This document shows, piece by piece, positions 5,696-6,945 of a DNA stretch of 6,945 bases; positions within the stretch are counted from its first letter, which is position 1; each line of letters begins with the position of its first letter. The DNA is from Gastranaerophilus sp045639085 (lineage in GTDB: Bacteria; Cyanobacteriota; Vampirovibrionia; Gastranaerophilales; Gastranaerophilaceae): positions 1 to 6,945 of the forward strand of contig JAZUCM010000052.1 in assembly GCA_045639085.1 (NCBI GenBank). Reading direction: 5' to 3'. The notes beneath the pieces are model-generated. The model did not search any database. It had not been told where the DNA came from and was given only the letters and a program-made list of their open reading frames with translations. The translations under genes and the position numbers were made by a program.

Positions 5696-5730
5696 AAAAA
5701 ATAAAGACCCTTTCAAACTGAAATGGTCTT
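5696..5730 (-). terminator. Intrinsic terminator inside the 469-aa leader (attenuator or sRNA end)
   Basis: Minus strand: an imperfect hairpin of AAGACC/GGTCTT (outer 6 bp), one mismatch, then TTTCA/TGAAA (inner 5 bp) around a 3-nt loop (5704-5730). It is followed by a T-rich run (5705 to 5696, one A inside). It lies about 95 nt after the predicted start of the 5832-5859 promoter and well before the 33-aa and 469-aa ORFs. It would either end a small RNA of about 130 nt or stop transcription conditionally. Confidence 0.6.
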
Positions 5731-5791
5731 GCTGAATTTTATATAACGCAGATGTTTTCAATCGCCTATAGCAAAGCCATTTCAGTTGAAA
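5711..5791 (-). promoter_or_regulatory. Candidate antiterminator pairing
   Basis: The upstream segment 5791-5777 can pair with 5726-5711: 11 perfect pairs, a one-base bulge (5715), then 4 more. The downstream segment contains the 5' arm and loop of the terminator hairpin, so the two folds exclude each other. The 15-bp pairing is longer than the terminator's own 11 bp. What would shift the balance is not visible; translation of the 19-codon ORF covering 5791-5777 is one possibility. Confidence 0.4.
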
Positions 5792-5825
5792 ATATTCTAC
5801 GTCGTAATTGAAAAATTTTACTCAT
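5766..5825 (-). CDS. Possible leaderless 19-codon leader peptide
   Basis: ATG 5825 lies 7 nt after the -10 box, at the predicted transcription start, so translation would be leaderless; no ribosome site is possible. The frame runs 19 codons to TAG (5766-5768) and includes three consecutive Arg codons (8-10: CGA, CGT, AGA) just before the antiterminator arm, which falls in codons 12-17. The arrangement is suggestive of translation-controlled attenuation, but a 19-codon ORF can arise by chance. Confidence 0.22.
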   Translation of the reverse strand: MSKIFQLRRRIFSTEMALL

Positions 5826-5831
5826 ACGAAT

Positions 5832-5859
5832 ATTGTAACAAGAACACTTTATTTGTCAA
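5832..5859 (-). promoter_or_regulatory. Sigma-70-type promoter for the leader and the 469-aa gene
   Basis: Minus strand: perfect -35 TTGACA (5854-5859), 16-nt spacer, -10 TACAAT (5832-5837, 5 of 6). The predicted start is near 5825, giving a leader of about 350 nt. It lies only 13 nt past the prepilin stop codon. The weak AT-rich hairpin there (GTAAAA/TTTTAC, 5861-5877) is not a convincing terminator. Confidence 0.65.
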
Positions 5860-5872
5860 GTAAAACAGGCTT

Positions 5873-6832
5873 TTACCGTTTAACACAACGGACACGGGTT
5901 CTCACTTCATCACGAGGCCAAGTTTGTCGATATCCAGCATCAATATTTTGATACCAAACTTGCCCGTTTCCAGCCATTGAAGTCGTCCATAAACCAGCGT
6001 TTTTTATTCCTAAAAGTTCCTTGTTAATGAAGAAAGCTACAGCCTCATCACGGTTTGGCAAACGGCCATCAACACTTGAGCAAATCGTCAACGCAGCAGG
6101 GTATAGATAATTGTTAACATCTGTACTCTTTACAGGTAAAGGGGCAACCACGACCGTATCCGTAGGATAAATCGCACTAATAAAGCCAATGTCTTTCCCA
6201 ACGGTATTGGGCCCCTTGGTACCGTTTAAGTCGTAAATAAAATTCGCACACATCTTTGTCTGCACGTAATGATGCCCTGATATTTCGTCCATATCAGGTT
6301 GGCAAGAAGGATTATAATAAAGCGCTACAGACTCACCACTCAAAGTTTCAAAAGCCGCAGCATTGGTATTAATATTTTTTTGTGGATTAACATAAGAAAC
6401 TTCGCACCAAACATAAGTATCGGTAAACATATTGTTCAATTCACTCAAATTTTTAGGCCAAGATATTGTTGAACCAATCAAATTAACATAAGCTGGCGCC
6501 ACACCACAATCAGCCAGGTGGGTTGCGTCACAGATATTGTTTATCTTGAGGACTTTTGAAAGACCTTCGGTCAAGAATGCCTCGGCCGCAGTGTCTTTGG
6601 TTGCGCTTACAACGCCGTCTGTGTTTGTGCCTTCGTATTCACCGTAACCATTCAACTGTGGCATCATGGCGATGGCCTGGCTCAGGCGGGCATAAAGCGC
6701 CTTGCGTTGAGTGTTCCATGTGCGTTCGTTAATATTTGCCATTAAGCTTGGCAGAGTAATCGCCGCGACAACACCGATGATTGTGAGGGAAAGTAATATT
6801 TCCGCCATGGTGAATCCAAGATTTTTACTCAT
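5873..6832 (-). CDS. Type IV prepilin-like protein with C-terminal lectin-like module (319 aa)
   Basis: The N-terminus is a type III signal sequence. A 6-residue leader MSKNLG ends in the Gly before the prepilin peptidase cut. Mature Phe7 follows, then Glu11 at mature position 5, then the hydrophobic helix (about 12-32). The rest is exported. DLNGTKGPNTVGKD (201-214) resembles the Asp/Asn-Gly loops of pilin-like proteins that may bind calcium. The C-terminal about 70 residues carry C251, GRLPNRDEA (256-264), LWTTS (281-285) and a closing RVRCV (313-317), the pattern of DUF1566/Lcl lectin-like domains; C251 and C316 could form a disulfide. At 319 aa it is long for a major pilin, so an adhesive minor pilin is likely. 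The start has AAGGAG (6839-6844) at 6 nt. No pilus-assembly genes lie in the window. Confidence 0.85.
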   Translation of the reverse strand: MSKNLGFTMAEILLSLTIIGVVAAITLPSLMANINERTWNTQRKALYARLSQAIAMMPQLNGYGEYEGTNTDGVVSATKDTAAEAFLTEGLSKVLKINNICDATHLADCGVAPAYVNLIGSTISWPKNLSELNNMFTDTYVWCEVSYVNPQKNINTNAAAFETLSGESVALYYNPSCQPDMDEISGHHYVQTKMCANFIYDLNGTKGPNTVGKDIGFISAIYPTDTVVVAPLPVKSTDVNNYLYPAALTICSSVDGRLPNRDEAVAFFINKELLGIKNAGLWTTSMAGNGQVWYQNIDAGYRQTWPRDEVRTRVRCVKR

Positions 6833-6907
6833 GTTGTTCTCCTTCTCGCTTGTATCAACAGGGGCGGAAGGCTCGGCAAAACATGAATATTTACCCTCGC
6901 AACGCCA

Positions 6908-6916
6908 ATTATAGCA
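6908..6916 (-). promoter_or_regulatory. Extended -10 promoter of the prepilin gene
   Basis: Minus strand: TGCTATAAT, a perfect -10 box (6908-6913) with the TGn extension (6914-6916), which can replace a -35 box. The predicted start is near 6901, giving a leader of about 68 nt with the AAGGAG site at its end. At 17 nt upstream of the -10, where a -35 should be, there is only a homopolymer tract. Confidence 0.6.
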
Positions 6917-6930
6917 AGGACTTTGAGGCG

Positions 6931-6941
6931 CCCCCCCCCCC
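6931..6941. repeat. Homopolymer of 11 C (poly-G on the coding strand)
   Basis: Eleven C in a row, preceded by GGCG and followed by TATT, lie 17 nt upstream of the prepilin -10 box. Such tracts slip during replication and are known phase-variation switches in promoters and coding starts of surface genes in several bacteria. Being 4 nt from the window edge, it could also be a sequencing or assembly weak point. Confidence 0.7.
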
Positions 6942-6945
6942 TATT

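Noticed and set aside
5861..5877. Hairpin GTAAAA/TTTTAC at the prepilin stop as a terminator
   Set aside because: It has only A-T-rich outer pairs, overlaps the stop codon and has no T-run after it; too weak to call.

Overview
The window reads as chromosomal DNA of an AT-rich, diderm-type bacterium. A gut-associated Gastranaerophilales/Melainabacteria-like lineage is my best guess, not a proof. The guess rests on three things: the form of the prepilin N-terminus (GFTMAEILLSLTIIGVVAA), two membrane proteins of no recognised family (one carrying scattered FKG/FQG motifs), and long structured 5' leaders. No phage, insertion-sequence, CRISPR, rRNA or tRNA gene was seen. All large genes are read on the minus strand (right to left) except one small helix-turn-helix gene.

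Right to left, the layout is as follows. The window edge holds an 11-C tract and an extended -10 promoter (6908-6941). It drives a 319-aa prepilin-like protein (5873-6832) whose C-terminus looks like a lectin-like (DUF1566/Lcl-type) module. Next comes a consensus promoter (5832-5859) and a leader of about 350 nt containing a possible leaderless 19-codon ORF, an antiterminator/terminator pair, a well-started 33-aa small ORF, and a branched RNA fold. This leader precedes a 469-aa membrane protein of unknown function (4062-5471). A convergent 95-aa HTH regulator lies on the plus strand (3757-4044). It is divergent from an 83-aa small protein (3421-3672), and a perfect 6-bp inverted repeat in the shared intergenic region fills the promoter spacer of the 83-aa gene.

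Further left, a clear promoter (3387-3415) starts a two-gene operon. The genes are glyA (serine hydroxymethyltransferase, start corrected to 3356) and a WecA/TagO-type polyprenyl-phosphate sugar-1-phosphate transferase (1071-2102). They are separated by 12 nt and the second gene's ribosome site overlaps the glyA stop. Another consensus promoter (1010-1038) then reads through three tandem 54-nt repeats (790-951) into a 172-aa two-helix membrane protein (107-625). That gene ends at a clear intrinsic terminator (47-70). A 21-bp palindrome containing a TTGACA box (12-32) probably belongs to the next gene, off the left edge.

The conserved genes supply one-carbon metabolism (glyA), the first step of lipid-linked surface glycan synthesis (wecA-like) and a surface filament subunit. 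The less explained material is in the regulatory leaders. The 469-aa gene has an apparent two-layer leader (attenuator, then small ORF plus structured RNA), and the 172-aa gene has a repeat-bearing leader. These are the best candidates for something undescribed.
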